Shown here: one piece after another, positions 1 through 9,104 of the stretch
Position numbering within the stretch: the stretch's first letter is position 1
Layout: every line of letters begins with the position of its first letter
From: Mucilaginibacter rubeus
GTDB taxonomy: Bacteria; Bacteroidota; Bacteroidia; Sphingobacteriales; Sphingobacteriaceae
Assembly (NCBI RefSeq): GCF_014643835.1
Contig: NZ_BMKD01000001.1
Span: forward strand, 1,488,001-1,552,000
Length of the DNA stretch: 64,000 nucleotides
Reading direction: 5' to 3'
Position numbers and translations under genes: made by a program
Notes under the pieces: generated by a model
The model's database searches: none
The model's input: only the letters and a program-made list of their open reading frames with translations
What the model was told of the DNA's origin: nothing

Positions 1-264
1 CGTGCTGAATTCAGGAACAGGCAGTTTTCGGTTAACCACAACCAGCGAGGCCCTGTTATCATAACTTGCGGGCTGCCCCCATTGTAATCTTATTAGTTGA
101 TCTGTAAGAACGGTAAACCGCACGTTCCCGGATTGCACAACAGCTTTTGGGTCGGGCGTTAATTGATTATCATTTTGACCATATGAGTTACTTGCAAAAA
201 AGATTAGGAAGCAGGCTAATAGTTTAAAAAATGTTATTGTTTTATGTTTGTAGGACATTAGCAT
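1..264 (-). CDS. Glycoside hydrolase family 31, N-terminal part (cut by left window edge)
   Basis: The reading frame is open from the ATG at 264 to the window edge, giving 88 residues. It begins with a hydrophobic signal peptide (FFKLLACFLIFFAS), then NSYGQND. The next segment, AVVQSGNVRFTVLTDQLIRL followed by RASLVVVNRKLPVPEF, is typical of the N-terminal beta-domain of secreted Bacteroidota GH31 alpha-glycosidases (alpha-glucosidase or alpha-xylosidase type). The catalytic domain lies outside the window, so substrate cannot be read. It lies downstream of and on the same strand as susC and susD, so it is probably the enzyme of that locus, acting in the periplasm or on the surface. The 338 bases separating it from susD leave open whether it has its own promoter. 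Confidence 0.78.
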   Translation of the reverse strand, partial: MLMSYKHKTITFFKLLACFLIFFASNSYGQNDNQLTPDPKAVVQSGNVRFTVLTDQLIRLQWGQPASYDNRASLVVVNRKLPVPEFST

Positions 265-479
265 ATAAGTGAACTTTAAAACTGTGATCAGGAATAATCA
301 TAAGAGCTGAACGGGGGCGTATCCGACCAGATAATGTATTTATTTAGCTGACGAGCAGTTGTGAACGGGCATACAATAGCTTTCCGGTTTAAAGAATCCG
401 GTTTTGTTTGATATTAAAAAACAAGGGTGACTTAAAATTGATAACAGGTATCCTGCCGTTTACTTTTCGCTTATCAACG

Positions 480-535
480 GCCAGGCTAAAGCGATTGTCT
501 TATTCAAAACAACCGCTTTAGTTAGCCGTCCTGGC
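480..535. repeat. Imperfect inverted repeat between susD and the GH31 gene
   Basis: The arms GCCAGGCTAAAGCG (480-493) and CGCTTTAG (514-521) plus CCTGGC (530-535) pair, with an 8-base bulge on the right side and a 20-base loop. It lies 68 bases past the susD stop and could end or attenuate the susCD transcript before the GH31 gene. There is no clear T run. Nothing else stood out in the 265-602 gap. Confidence 0.45.
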
Positions 536-602
536 TTTATCTTTACACAGCGTTATTTGAAAACCGAAGGTAAGAGCAAGTCAGCCGATATAAGGGTTTA
601 GG

Positions 603-2471
603 TTACCATCCATAATTTTGTACCAGTGCCGGGTCGATATTAATCTCGGTCTGAGGTATTGGCATCAGGTAATGCCTGTCGGCAAAAACACGGGTTTGAT
701 CTACCACCGTTTTATAAAACACCGCAACACCTGCAGCTTCACTATTAGGATCTAAGCCGGTAGAGTTCAGCTCGCCAGGTGTAGGTCTCGCGTTCATGCC
801 GTGCATATTGCCGTTGTCTACAGTTTTAGCTATCAACCAACGGCGAACATCCCAAAAACGCTGATTTTCAAAGGCAAACTCCACACGTCTTTCATTTTGG
901 ATCCTTTTCCGCATACCTTCTTTTGTATTATCAGAAGCGATGATGGGTAAGCCCGGCATAGATACCCGGCTGCGTACGGCGTTTACAGCGTTATATACAT
1001 CGCTATTTGGCGCACCTAAATATTCATTCATAGCCTCAGCATAAATCAAATATATCTCGGCCAAACGGATAATCGGAAAGTTACGGTTTGCATCGCCGCC
1101 GCCTTTTAAATTAACATTAGGATCGGCCCATTTACGCCAGTTGTAACCTGTTTCGCAGTTGGTACCAGGTTTAGGCCAGCCGTCGCAACCACCGCCGTTA
1201 TTGCCAAACCAGGCAAATTTTAAAGGCCTCGCATTGTTGGTGTAATTCCAAACGTCGTACTGAAAAAATATAGTAGCGTAAAAACGGGGATCCCTGTTTT
1301 TATACATATTTGATATATTGGATACAGGCGTATTCCTTACACCGTCCCATAACTGGCCATTCCAAAAGCCCGTAGCTTGATAACCCGATTGAGGGTCTGT
1401 TATTGGCCTGCCATTATTCATTTCGTACGAATCAACTAATTCCTGGAATACACTCATTTTTCCGTTTCCGTTAACGGCATTGGCATCGCGGCCGTTAGGT
1501 AAATAATTACCTTCGAAATTTCTGTTGTTCCCCATAATATATGGCAATATGATCTCATCATAATTTCTGGTAAAAAACAACTGCGCATAGTTATCAACAG
1601 GGTTTGTTGGGTTGGGATTGGATAGTGAATAAGTATTCAGGTTTAGCACGGCTTTGGCTGCGTTGGCAGCCAGTAGCCATTTATTGTTGTCATAGGCCTG
1701 AGGAAATAACTGCGTTCCATCGGCATTTTTAATACCGGCATACATCGTGTTTCCGTTATATAACGGGCTGGCTGCATACAGTAGAGTACGGGCCTTTAAT
1801 GCTAACGCGGCGCCCTTGGTTATCCGCCCATAATCTGCTGAGCCACTGGCATAATTTACCGGTAAAATTTCCGCAATGGCGTCACATTCTGAGGTGATAA
1901 ATTTAACCACATCCTCAACGGTGTTTCTTGTTGTGGTGGTGGCAGCCGGATCTGTTGTGGCTAAAACTGTATTGATTAAAGGGACGGCACCGTACCTTCT
2001 GAATAATTCAAAATATTGATTAGCGCGCAGAAACCTCGCTTCCGCCTTGTAAAGCGGAATTCGCGGGGTGTAGTAATCACTCCTCGAAGCCGGGACGGGG
2101 GTTTTATCAATACTTGCCAGGAAAATATTTGCAGAACGGATATATTGGTAAGCCCTGCCCCAGATATCGAGTGAGTTATTGGTAGCGTTCCAGGCACCTG
2201 AATTAAACGGCAATTCGGGCACATTTTCCCAATGATTTTTACATTCATCAGTACAGGCCCCTAAAACTGTTCCCCCTCCGTAAATGAACTGTATATCATT
2301 ATTGTTTAGCGATGCGTATAAATGGTTCCAGGCACCTTCGGCATTTTGGATATTATTAAAAACAGCATCCTGCGTAACCAGCTCTGTTGGTACCACGTTA
2401 AGATATTTTTTGCAGGAAACCACAGAAATGCAGGCAATTAAAAACAGGTATATGAGTTTGTTGCTTTTCAT
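603..2471 (-). CDS. SusD/RagB family nutrient-binding outer-membrane lipoprotein
   Basis: This 622-residue surface lipoprotein would cap the SusC channel and bind glycan before import. The N-terminus MKSNKLIYLFLIACISVVSC has a lipobox (SVVSC) with Cys20 as the lipidated residue. The N-terminal helical TPR-like half contains the usual SYLxRANQYFELFRRYG-type segment near residue 150. The C-terminal half has FPIIRLAEIYLIYAEAMNE near residue 475 and RRVEFAFENQRFWDVRRW near 535, both hallmarks of SusD. Its ATG lies 10 bases from the susC stop, so the two are co-transcribed. Length is normal for the family. The transported glycan cannot be inferred from sequence, although the adjacent GH31 enzyme suggests an alpha-linked sugar or xyloglucan-type substrate. 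Confidence 0.93.
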   Translation of the reverse strand: MKSNKLIYLFLIACISVVSCKKYLNVVPTELVTQDAVFNNIQNAEGAWNHLYASLNNNDIQFIYGGGTVLGACTDECKNHWENVPELPFNSGAWNATNNSLDIWGRAYQYIRSANIFLASIDKTPVPASRSDYYTPRIPLYKAEARFLRANQYFELFRRYGAVPLINTVLATTDPAATTTTRNTVEDVVKFITSECDAIAEILPVNYASGSADYGRITKGAALALKARTLLYAASPLYNGNTMYAGIKNADGTQLFPQAYDNNKWLLAANAAKAVLNLNTYSLSNPNPTNPVDNYAQLFFTRNYDEIILPYIMGNNRNFEGNYLPNGRDANAVNGNGKMSVFQELVDSYEMNNGRPITDPQSGYQATGFWNGQLWDGVRNTPVSNISNMYKNRDPRFYATIFFQYDVWNYTNNARPLKFAWFGNNGGGCDGWPKPGTNCETGYNWRKWADPNVNLKGGGDANRNFPIIRLAEIYLIYAEAMNEYLGAPNSDVYNAVNAVRSRVSMPGLPIIASDNTKEGMRKRIQNERRVEFAFENQRFWDVRRWLIAKTVDNGNMHGMNARPTPGELNSTGLDPNSEAAGVAVFYKTVVDQTRVFADRHYLMPIPQTEINIDPALVQNYGW

Positions 2472-2481
2472 GTTTAATATT

Positions 2482-5400
2482 TTAAAATGTAAATCTTAAA
2501 CCCGCGTTGATCACTTTTTGCTGCGGATAAGTTCCAGTACCATTGTTACCAATTTCCGGATCGAAATTGAAATCTTTTAGCTTGCTCCATGTTAACAGGT
2601 TAATGCCATTAACAAAAACGCGGGCGTTCTCTATTCCTATCCTTTTCATCCATGTTGTGGGTAAGGTATAGCCCAGTTCAACGGTTTTTAAGCGCAGGTA
2701 ATTTGATGAATAGATCCAAAAGGTGGAGGCTTGCTGATTGTTCACGTTATCGGCCGATGAAATACGCGGGAACATATAATTGGCATCGGGATTTGAGGCT
2801 ACCCAGTGGTTATCAACCACCTGTACCAGCGAACTGGCAAAGCGCGAAAAGGCATAAACCCCTGATCCCGACAGTAAAGTAGAGCCGCCTAAACCACCTT
2901 GAAACAGGACACTTATATCAAAATTGGCATAATGATAGCCCAGCGCGACACCAAACTGCGATTTGGGATTGGCTACCTTTCCGGGAAGAAAACCGGCATC
3001 TAAACTGTTGATCACATTGTCGCCATTTAGGTCTTTATACTTAATATCACCCGGTTTGGTAACACCAAGGCTGGCTTGCGAAGGGCTGTTATCAATATCC
3101 TGCTGGCTCTTAAACAATCCGAGGGCGGTGTAACCGTAAATTTGGTTGATACTCGTACCTTTTAAAGCCTGCCATTCGCGACCGGGATAATCGGGTTGGG
3201 CATAAAAAAGGATCTTGTTGGTGGCATAGGCATAATTAACTGTAATACTATATCCCTGTTTTTTGCCAAACTCGTGCCTGTGGCTTAGCGAAATCTCGTA
3301 CCCCCGGTTATCTGTTATGCCCGCATTAACCGCCGGTATTTGCGGCAAGCCTATAAAAGAGGGGATCAACTGCGAGGTAGCCAGGATATTATTGCGGCGT
3401 TCTTTAAAAACATCTGCCGAAAGTGAGAACATCCCTTTCCATAAACTCAGGTCAAGGCCCAGGTTTATTTTCTTTGAGCGTTCCCAGGTTAATAAGGTAT
3501 TGCCGGCCTGACCTTCCAGGTAACCGGTGTAGCTATTTCCATTGCTGTTAAACCCAAATCTATATGAGTCACCGGTTACCCATGAACTTAAGTAGAGGAA
3601 CCGGCTTGACCCTATCTTATCATTACCTACAATACCGTATGATCCGCGCAATTTAATTTGATCGATAAAGCTAAGCGAGGGGTTATCTTTAATAAAGTGC
3701 TCGTTTGATGCTATCCAACCTGCAGAAACAGCAGGGAAAAAACCAAACCTGTGCCCTTCGGCAAAGTTTTCGGATCCGTTATAGCCAAAATTAAATTCAA
3801 CCAGGTAACGGTCATCATAAGCGTAGGCAGCGCGGCCTAAAACACCCTGGTATTTGTAGGGTAACCCTGCTCTCGCGTTTCCTACACCACCACCCACAGC
3901 ATCAAAAAAGCTCGACTGGTTGTAAATAGCCATCGCTTTTACCGAATGCTTGCCAAAGTCGCGGTCGTAGTTCATATAAGCTTCCAATACAGTGCGTCGT
4001 GATCCGTTGGCGTTCACCTGGTAATCAAGGGTACCGGTACCATTATTTACAATCACATAATGGCCATTAGCTGCCAGGTCGGTCTCAGTATCGGCAACTC
4101 CCTGGTTCAATAAATATTGGTAAGTGATATTGGATAACGGTCTGTTTACATTTCGGAAGTTATCATTATCAAATGATAACCGAACACGTGTACTCAAACC
4201 TTTTGTCAGCCAGCCTAAATCCCATTTAAAACCAGCGGTAGATTGCAGGGCGGTTTCAAAGTTTCGTTGATAACCTGACTGTGTCAGATCAACATACGGT
4301 GATTGATTAGTATTGGGCGCGGCACCCGGCGAACCATCCGGATTGGTTATTGGATAATACCATGCGGGTGTTTGTTTGATATCATTAAATATTTGTGAGG
4401 CATTTGCCCCGGGATAATTTCTATCATAAACAATAGCACCAAGATTCAGTTCCATCGACAGGTTTTTGGTAAGGTTCAGGTCAATATTCGACCGGAAGTT
4501 GTATTTATGGGTTATGGCCTGGATATCGTACTGGCTTACCGCGTCTTCGTAGTTATACAAACCGTTTTGCTGCAAATACGATAACGAGATAAAATATCTT
4601 GTTTTTTCGGTACCACCCGTAACGTTCAAATTGCCTTGCGAGAGGTATGAAAACGGCTTTAGCATTGTTTTTGTCCAGTTAACATTAGGGTACAGATATT
4701 GGTAGGCCGGATAGGTACGATCGCGGTATTTATTCAATAAAACATCGGTGTAAGCGTTGGTATCGGCAAACAGGCCATCGTTTATCAGGCCTTCTTTATA
4801 AAGCTTGCGACCAGTGTATGAATCAACATACTGAGGCAGGGAAGTTGGTGACTGCCAGCCATTTTGAGCGGTCGCCGAGATACGCGATGTGCCGATCTTT
4901 CCGCGTTTGGTAGTAACCAGTACAACGCCGTTAGCGCCTTGTATGCCATATATAGCGGTTGAAGCCGCATCTTTAAGGATGCTTACATTTTCTACCTCAT
5001 TGGCGTCTATACCACTAAAGTCCCTTTGGATACCATCAACCAACACCAGGGGAGCCGAATTGTTAGTCGTACCGAAGCCCCTGATGTTCAGAGACGAACC
5101 ATCGGCACCCGGCTCACCGCTGTTTTGGATGGTTAGCAAGCCTGGCAAGCGGCCGGCCAACGCATTACTTAAATTAGCAACAGGGCTTTGCTGCAGTTCT
5201 TTTGTACCTACAGATACTATTGAACCCGTTACGCGTTCTTTGCGCTGAGTTCCGTAACCTACCACAACAATTTCCTGCAAGCCTGTACCAGGAACAAGCG
5301 CAATAATCCCCAGGTCTTTCGCTGCTTTAACTTCTTTTGTGGTGTAACCGATGAAAGAGATGACCAGCGTACTGTTGTCAGGAATGTTTTTAAAGGCAAA

Positions 5401-5919
5401 TTCGCCTTTCTCATTGGTGGTCATCCCCTGCCCTGTGCCCTTAATTTTTACCGAAGCACCAGGTAAAGGTCTGCCGGCCTCATCTACCACGGTTCCTTTA
5501 ACCTCAATATTAGCTATGACCGCTTTATTTTCATTGAGATCCGGTTCAATGGTTTCACCATTGCCCTTAATGACAATGGTTTTTTCGGCAAAACTGTATG
5601 AAAGCGCCTGACCTTTTAATAAAATATCAAGTACCTCTTTAATATCGGCATCTTTAACATTGATAGATACTGATGGAGAATTTTGCAGCAACTTATTTTT
5701 ATAAAAGAAAGTATAGCCGCTTTGCTTATTGATATCTTTTAATACTTTTTCGAGCGATACCCCGTTTTCGGACAGGGTGATTTTTTGGGCGAACACATCC
5801 GCTTTAACCTGTAAAGCAAAAGCGATGGTTAACAAAATAATTAGCTTCATCACTAAAAATGTTCTTCGACTTAAAAACAGAAATTCGCAGTTTTTCAAAC
5901 TACGTAGATTAATTTTCAT
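2482..5919 (-). CDS. SusC/RagA TonB-dependent transporter with STN signalling domain
   Basis: An outer-membrane transporter of 1145 residues. In order: an N-terminal export signal ending around ADVFAQ (residue 45); an STN domain (about 47-118, SLEKVLKDINKQSGYTFFYK); a carboxypeptidase-like regulatory domain (about 139-210, VDEAGRPLPGASVKIKGT); a plug (about 216-340, with EIVVVGYGTQRKERVTGSI and SILKDAASTAIYG); then a long beta-barrel ending in an aromatic residue (LRFTF). The STN domain is the part that contacts a FecR-type anti-sigma factor. With fecR just upstream on the same strand, this marks it as a trans-envelope signalling SusC rather than a plain importer. susD follows by 10 bases. 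The 230-base leader before it contains an imperfect stem around 6010-6040 of unknown role. Confidence 0.95.
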   Translation of the reverse strand: MKINLRSLKNCEFLFLSRRTFLVMKLIILLTIAFALQVKADVFAQKITLSENGVSLEKVLKDINKQSGYTFFYKNKLLQNSPSVSINVKDADIKEVLDILLKGQALSYSFAEKTIVIKGNGETIEPDLNENKAVIANIEVKGTVVDEAGRPLPGASVKIKGTGQGMTTNEKGEFAFKNIPDNSTLVISFIGYTTKEVKAAKDLGIIALVPGTGLQEIVVVGYGTQRKERVTGSIVSVGTKELQQSPVANLSNALAGRLPGLLTIQNSGEPGADGSSLNIRGFGTTNNSAPLVLVDGIQRDFSGIDANEVENVSILKDAASTAIYGIQGANGVVLVTTKRGKIGTSRISATAQNGWQSPTSLPQYVDSYTGRKLYKEGLINDGLFADTNAYTDVLLNKYRDRTYPAYQYLYPNVNWTKTMLKPFSYLSQGNLNVTGGTEKTRYFISLSYLQQNGLYNYEDAVSQYDIQAITHKYNFRSNIDLNLTKNLSMELNLGAIVYDRNYPGANASQIFNDIKQTPAWYYPITNPDGSPGAAPNTNQSPYVDLTQSGYQRNFETALQSTAGFKWDLGWLTKGLSTRVRLSFDNDNFRNVNRPLSNITYQYLLNQGVADTETDLAANGHYVIVNNGTGTLDYQVNANGSRRTVLEAYMNYDRDFGKHSVKAMAIYNQSSFFDAVGGGVGNARAGLPYKYQGVLGRAAYAYDDRYLVEFNFGYNGSENFAEGHRFGFFPAVSAGWIASNEHFIKDNPSLSFIDQIKLRGSYGIVGNDKIGSSRFLYLSSWVTGDSYRFGFNSNGNSYTGYLEGQAGNTLLTWERSKKINLGLDLSLWKGMFSLSADVFKERRNNILATSQLIPSFIGLPQIPAVNAGITDNRGYEISLSHRHEFGKKQGYSITVNYAYATNKILFYAQPDYPGREWQALKGTSINQIYGYTALGLFKSQQDIDNSPSQASLGVTKPGDIKYKDLNGDNVINSLDAGFLPGKVANPKSQFGVALGYHYANFDISVLFQGGLGGSTLLSGSGVYAFSRFASSLVQVVDNHWVASNPDANYMFPRISSADNVNNQQASTFWIYSSNYLRLKTVELGYTLPTTWMKRIGIENARVFVNGINLLTWSKLKDFNFDPEIGNNGTGTYPQQKVINAGLRFTF

Positions 5920-6149
5920 AGTTTCGTTAGGTTTTTGGTTTGATTAAAATTGAACTGTGCTGGTTTTCTATTAATCTCTGATCCAGAAACTACCGCGCAA
6001 GCGGAACCTGCCGGCAGTGTTGGAAGCACTTCCGGCATTTTTTATGGATGAGAATTTTTAAAGGGAGCTTTTAAGTATCTGTTTTCTTCATCTTAAATTG
6101 GGTTTTGAGGTTAATAATTGGTATTGGTTTTTATAGGATGATGCAGGGG

Positions 6150-7298
6150 CTATTGAGAAACGATAAGCTTTCGCCCGTTTTGTTTTACATTAATATCATC
6201 AAGTTTCAGGATTTTCAGCACCTCAGAAAAAGCCGCGTTCCGGGGGATCTCACCGTTGTAGGTATCATTACCCAACTGGCCCTGATATTCCACCTCAACA
6301 TTATACCACCTGGAAATTTTGCGCATTACATCATGAATGTCTGCATTTTTAAATAAGATCACGCCCTTTTTCCAGGCCACAAACTCTTCTGCATCAACAG
6401 TTATTTTTGATAACCGGTCGTTTTTGAAAACAGCTTGTTCATTGGGTTTTATAATGATTTCAGGAAGAACCCCCGGAGTTTGATTTTTTCCATAAACTTT
6501 AACGCTCCCCTGCAGCAGGGTGGTTTTAACTGCGTTTTCGTCCTGGTAAGCGTTGATATTAAAATGAGTACCCAACACCTGCACCACCTGGCCGGCACCC
6601 GACACCTTAAATGGCCTGTTTCTATCATGGGCCACCTCAAAATACGCTTCGCCAGATAACTCAACCACTCTTTCCCTACTCGTGAAATTTATCGGAAACT
6701 TAATGGTACTACCGGCATTTAGCCAGACCTTCGTACCATCGGCCAGTGTAAGCTGGTATTTTCCACCTAAGGGCGTTGATAATATATTGTACGACTGTGA
6801 CGAACGGGAGATTCCGGCAGTGGTTTTCTGATAGGTCAGGCTGCTATCGATATCGTTATTAACGGCAACATCATTAAGCGTAAACAAGTATCCTTTGCGC
6901 AAACCATCAAGGATAATTTGCTTTCCGTCCGCAAGCGTTAATATGGCCTTATTACTGCCCGGTTTAACAATATTTCCATCGGATGCAATTTCGTGAGGTT
7001 TAGTAGTTCTGTCGAAATGCTTATTGACAACAAATAATCCACCAAGAGCAAAAATAACAGCCGCTGCCGCCCACCATCGGATCCTGATAAGAGGTTTTAT
7101 CTGGTTTTTAGATAGCCTGTTATGGAGATCTGTTTTCAGGCGTTTCTCAATTTCAGCTCTGTCACCAAAATCCGGGATCCAGGGCATATCCGATAAATCG
7201 AAGCTATCGCGATATTCTTCAAATAATTTTTGCTCTTCGGGCGTACAGTTACCTGACGTGCAACGCTCATATAATTCTTTAAATTCCTGGTACAACAT
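6150..7298 (-). CDS. FecR family anti-sigma factor with DUF4974 domain
   Basis: An inner-membrane anti-sigma factor relaying the SusC signal. From the chosen ATG at 7298 it has 382 residues: an N-terminal cytoplasmic anti-sigma region (MLYQEFKELYERCTSGNCTP), one transmembrane helix near residues 74-92 (WWAAAAVIFALGGLFVVNK), a periplasmic FecR domain (GGKYQLTLADGTKVWLNAGS, LSGEAYFEVAHD) and a C-terminal DUF4974 domain (IHDVMRKISRWYNVEVEY). The frame stays open upstream to 7349, but the extra 17 residues (MCELLPRKLSLLITVIA) do not resemble the family start, so 7298 is preferred. It lies upstream of susC on the same strand. Unusually, the partner sigma factor is divergent rather than upstream in the same operon. 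Confidence 0.92.
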   Translation of the reverse strand: MLYQEFKELYERCTSGNCTPEEQKLFEEYRDSFDLSDMPWIPDFGDRAEIEKRLKTDLHNRLSKNQIKPLIRIRWWAAAAVIFALGGLFVVNKHFDRTTKPHEIASDGNIVKPGSNKAILTLADGKQIILDGLRKGYLFTLNDVAVNNDIDSSLTYQKTTAGISRSSQSYNILSTPLGGKYQLTLADGTKVWLNAGSTIKFPINFTSRERVVELSGEAYFEVAHDRNRPFKVSGAGQVVQVLGTHFNINAYQDENAVKTTLLQGSVKVYGKNQTPGVLPEIIIKPNEQAVFKNDRLSKITVDAEEFVAWKKGVILFKNADIHDVMRKISRWYNVEVEYQGQLGNDTYNGEIPRNAAFSEVLKILKLDDINVKQNGRKLIVSQ

Positions 7299-7465
7299 GG
7301 CTATAACGGTTATTAGTAAAGACAACTTCCGCGGCAATAACTCACACACCTTTTTTATTTTTTTTAGATTTTTTGCAAACCATCCAAAATGACACCCAGC
7401 TATCCCTCAACAATAAAACTTTGTTATTACCTTGCATAGTTCAAGCTTAGCCCGGATTCTTTTAA

Positions 7466-8074
7466 ATGAACTACACTCAACAATCAGATGAAGATTTATT
7501 TGCCGCGGTGAAACGTAATGATAAAAAGGCGTTTACCCTGCTTTATGATCGTTACTGGGAGTTGGTTTATAAAAAAGCTTTTTCTTATTTGCATGATACC
7601 GACACCTGTATGGGCATTGTAAACGACATATTTGTTAATATTTGGGAAAAGCGGGATGCGCTCAAAATCATTACGTTTAAAAACTACCTGACCTCATCCG
7701 CACGATACCGTGTATATAACGCTATAAAAGCAAGCAATACCTCGCCGGTAAAATATGTCGCAGATTACGAAAAGCTCGATGACTTAAGTGTTGTGTACAA
7801 TCGCGCCGAAACCAGTTTTGAAGTTAACGAACTAAGCACCGACCTGGATAAATTGCTCGATAAACTACCTCCGCGATGTAAAGAAATATTCCTTTTAAGC
7901 AGGGTAAATCAATTAAGTAACACCGAGATTGCCGAACGACTATCTATTTCAAAAAGAGCGGTTGAAAATCAGATCTCGCTGGCTGTTAAACACCTTAAAC
8001 CTCATTTTAAACACTATCCAACGGTTATACTTGTTGCAAAATTGATTCTTTTACATAACCAACTTGGGTTATAG
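7466..8074 (+). CDS. ECF-type RNA polymerase sigma factor (Bacteroides expansion family type)
   Basis: A 202-residue sigma-70 family protein. Region 2 occupies about residues 10-77 (DEDLFAAVKRNDKKAFTLLY, then FVNIWEKRD). Region 4 occupies about 125-180 (LDKLPPRCKEIFLLSRVNQL, then NTEIAERLSISKRAVENQIS, the DNA-reading helix-turn-helix). A hydrophobic tail (TVILVAKLILLHN) is often seen in this Bacteroidota family. It should drive susC/susD expression when released by FecR. It is transcribed away from fecR across a 167-base shared intergenic region, which probably holds promoters for both. Confidence 0.93.
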   Translation: MNYTQQSDEDLFAAVKRNDKKAFTLLYDRYWELVYKKAFSYLHDTDTCMGIVNDIFVNIWEKRDALKIITFKNYLTSSARYRVYNAIKASNTSPVKYVADYEKLDDLSVVYNRAETSFEVNELSTDLDKLLDKLPPRCKEIFLLSRVNQLSNTEIAERLSISKRAVENQISLAVKHLKPHFKHYPTVILVAKLILLHNQLGL

Positions 8075-8402
8075 GTAAAAATGGCAGCCTCCCGTTTACA
8101 ATTGAACCGAAAAAAAGTAATCCGGAAAACTCCAGAGTATTTCCGTCTTTTTACTCTACTGAAATTATTTCATATGACTCATCTGCAAGTTCGAGTTCCG
8201 CTTGATTTGCCGGTCTTTGGATTTCAAACTGGCATGTATGTGATATTGTGGTCAAATCTTACGATATGCTCCCCAATAGAGCAATCAAATTGTAAACCAT
8301 CTACAAGGAGATTAACAGCACGTTAGAAAAAAAACAAGTAAAAACGAATATCCGTGACCATCGTGGCAAGGCAGGAAAGGGTTTAAGGATTTACACCGCG
8401 CA
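8075..8402. other. Intergenic stretch without a supported gene
   Basis: These 328 bases lie between the convergent sigma-factor and Fn3-lipoprotein genes. An 81-codon frame exists (8081-8326), but its protein is basic, lacks recognisable motifs and has a composition unlike neighbouring genes. No hairpin with a T run was found. Confidence 0.5.
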
Positions 8403-9104
8403 TCAATTTGTCTTGAACTCCGCCACATCCGAAGTCGAGGTATTATTATTACTATCGCGGGTAACGATTTTCCAGTAATAGGTAGTGCTGGGATTTACAC
8501 TTACATTGCTTATAGTGGGCGACTTGATGTGGCTTTTATAAAGCGGGGTTGATGCCGTTGTTCCAAAATATAAATCATAATCAACTATGTCATTATCGAC
8601 AGAGCCACCCTGCCAACTCAATGTAATTCCGGCGGATGATGGCACAGTAATTATCCGCCCCATTGCAGGACTTAAATTATCGGCTGGAAAAGGTGCATAA
8701 GTTGTTATTCCATCTCCGGAATTATAAAATTTCCAGGTTTCGCTTTTGGCGGTACTACTGCTTTGGTTAGATTTGGAAACAACATACCATGAATAAGGCG
8801 TATTTCGGCTCACTGTCACATCTGCACTGTTACCCGCCGCAGCTGTAGCCAGCGTATCGCCTGTAAGCAAATTTTTAACAACAACTGTATAACTATCGGA
8901 ATTACCACCATCGTTCCAGTGAAATTGAATCGTGCTGTTCAATTGCGAAACTACCGCACCTGATACACAAACCGCGTTCTGAGCCGGAAACACTAATATA
9001 GCACTCTTTGGTGCCGGTGGTGTGGGTGATACATTGTCTGTATGTTTTCCGGTGCAACCGGCTATTAATAAACTTAATACTATAAGTAAAAATGAATATC
9101 TCAT
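8403..9104 (-). CDS. Fibronectin type III-like repeat lipoprotein
   Basis: A 233-residue predicted lipoprotein. MRYSFLLIVLSLLIAGC is a classic lipoprotein signal (LIAGC, lipidated Cys17), followed by a Pro/Ser/Thr linker. Two Fn3-like beta-sandwich units follow, about 35-125 and 135-233. The first has SDSYTVVVKN and TPYSWYVVSKS; the second has ITLSWQGGSVDNDIVDYDLY and STTYYWKIVTRDSNNNTS. Such units are structural or ligand-binding; no enzyme motif is seen. Its ATG overlaps the stop of the giant repeat gene upstream by four bases (ATGA, 9101-9104), so the two are translationally coupled. I infer that they may act together at the cell surface. Confidence 0.85.
   Translation of the reverse strand: MRYSFLLIVLSLLIAGCTGKHTDNVSPTPPAPKSAILVFPAQNAVCVSGAVVSQLNSTIQFHWNDGGNSDSYTVVVKNLLTGDTLATAAAGNSADVTVSRNTPYSWYVVSKSNQSSSTAKSETWKFYNSGDGITTYAPFPADNLSPAMGRIITVPSSAGITLSWQGGSVDNDIVDYDLYFGTTASTPLYKSHIKSPTISNVSVNPSTTYYWKIVTRDSNNNTSTSDVAEFKTN

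Noticed and set aside
8081-8326. 81-codon frame after the sigma factor gene
   Set aside because: Basic, low-complexity translation without motifs, no conserved start context and unlike neighbouring codon use.
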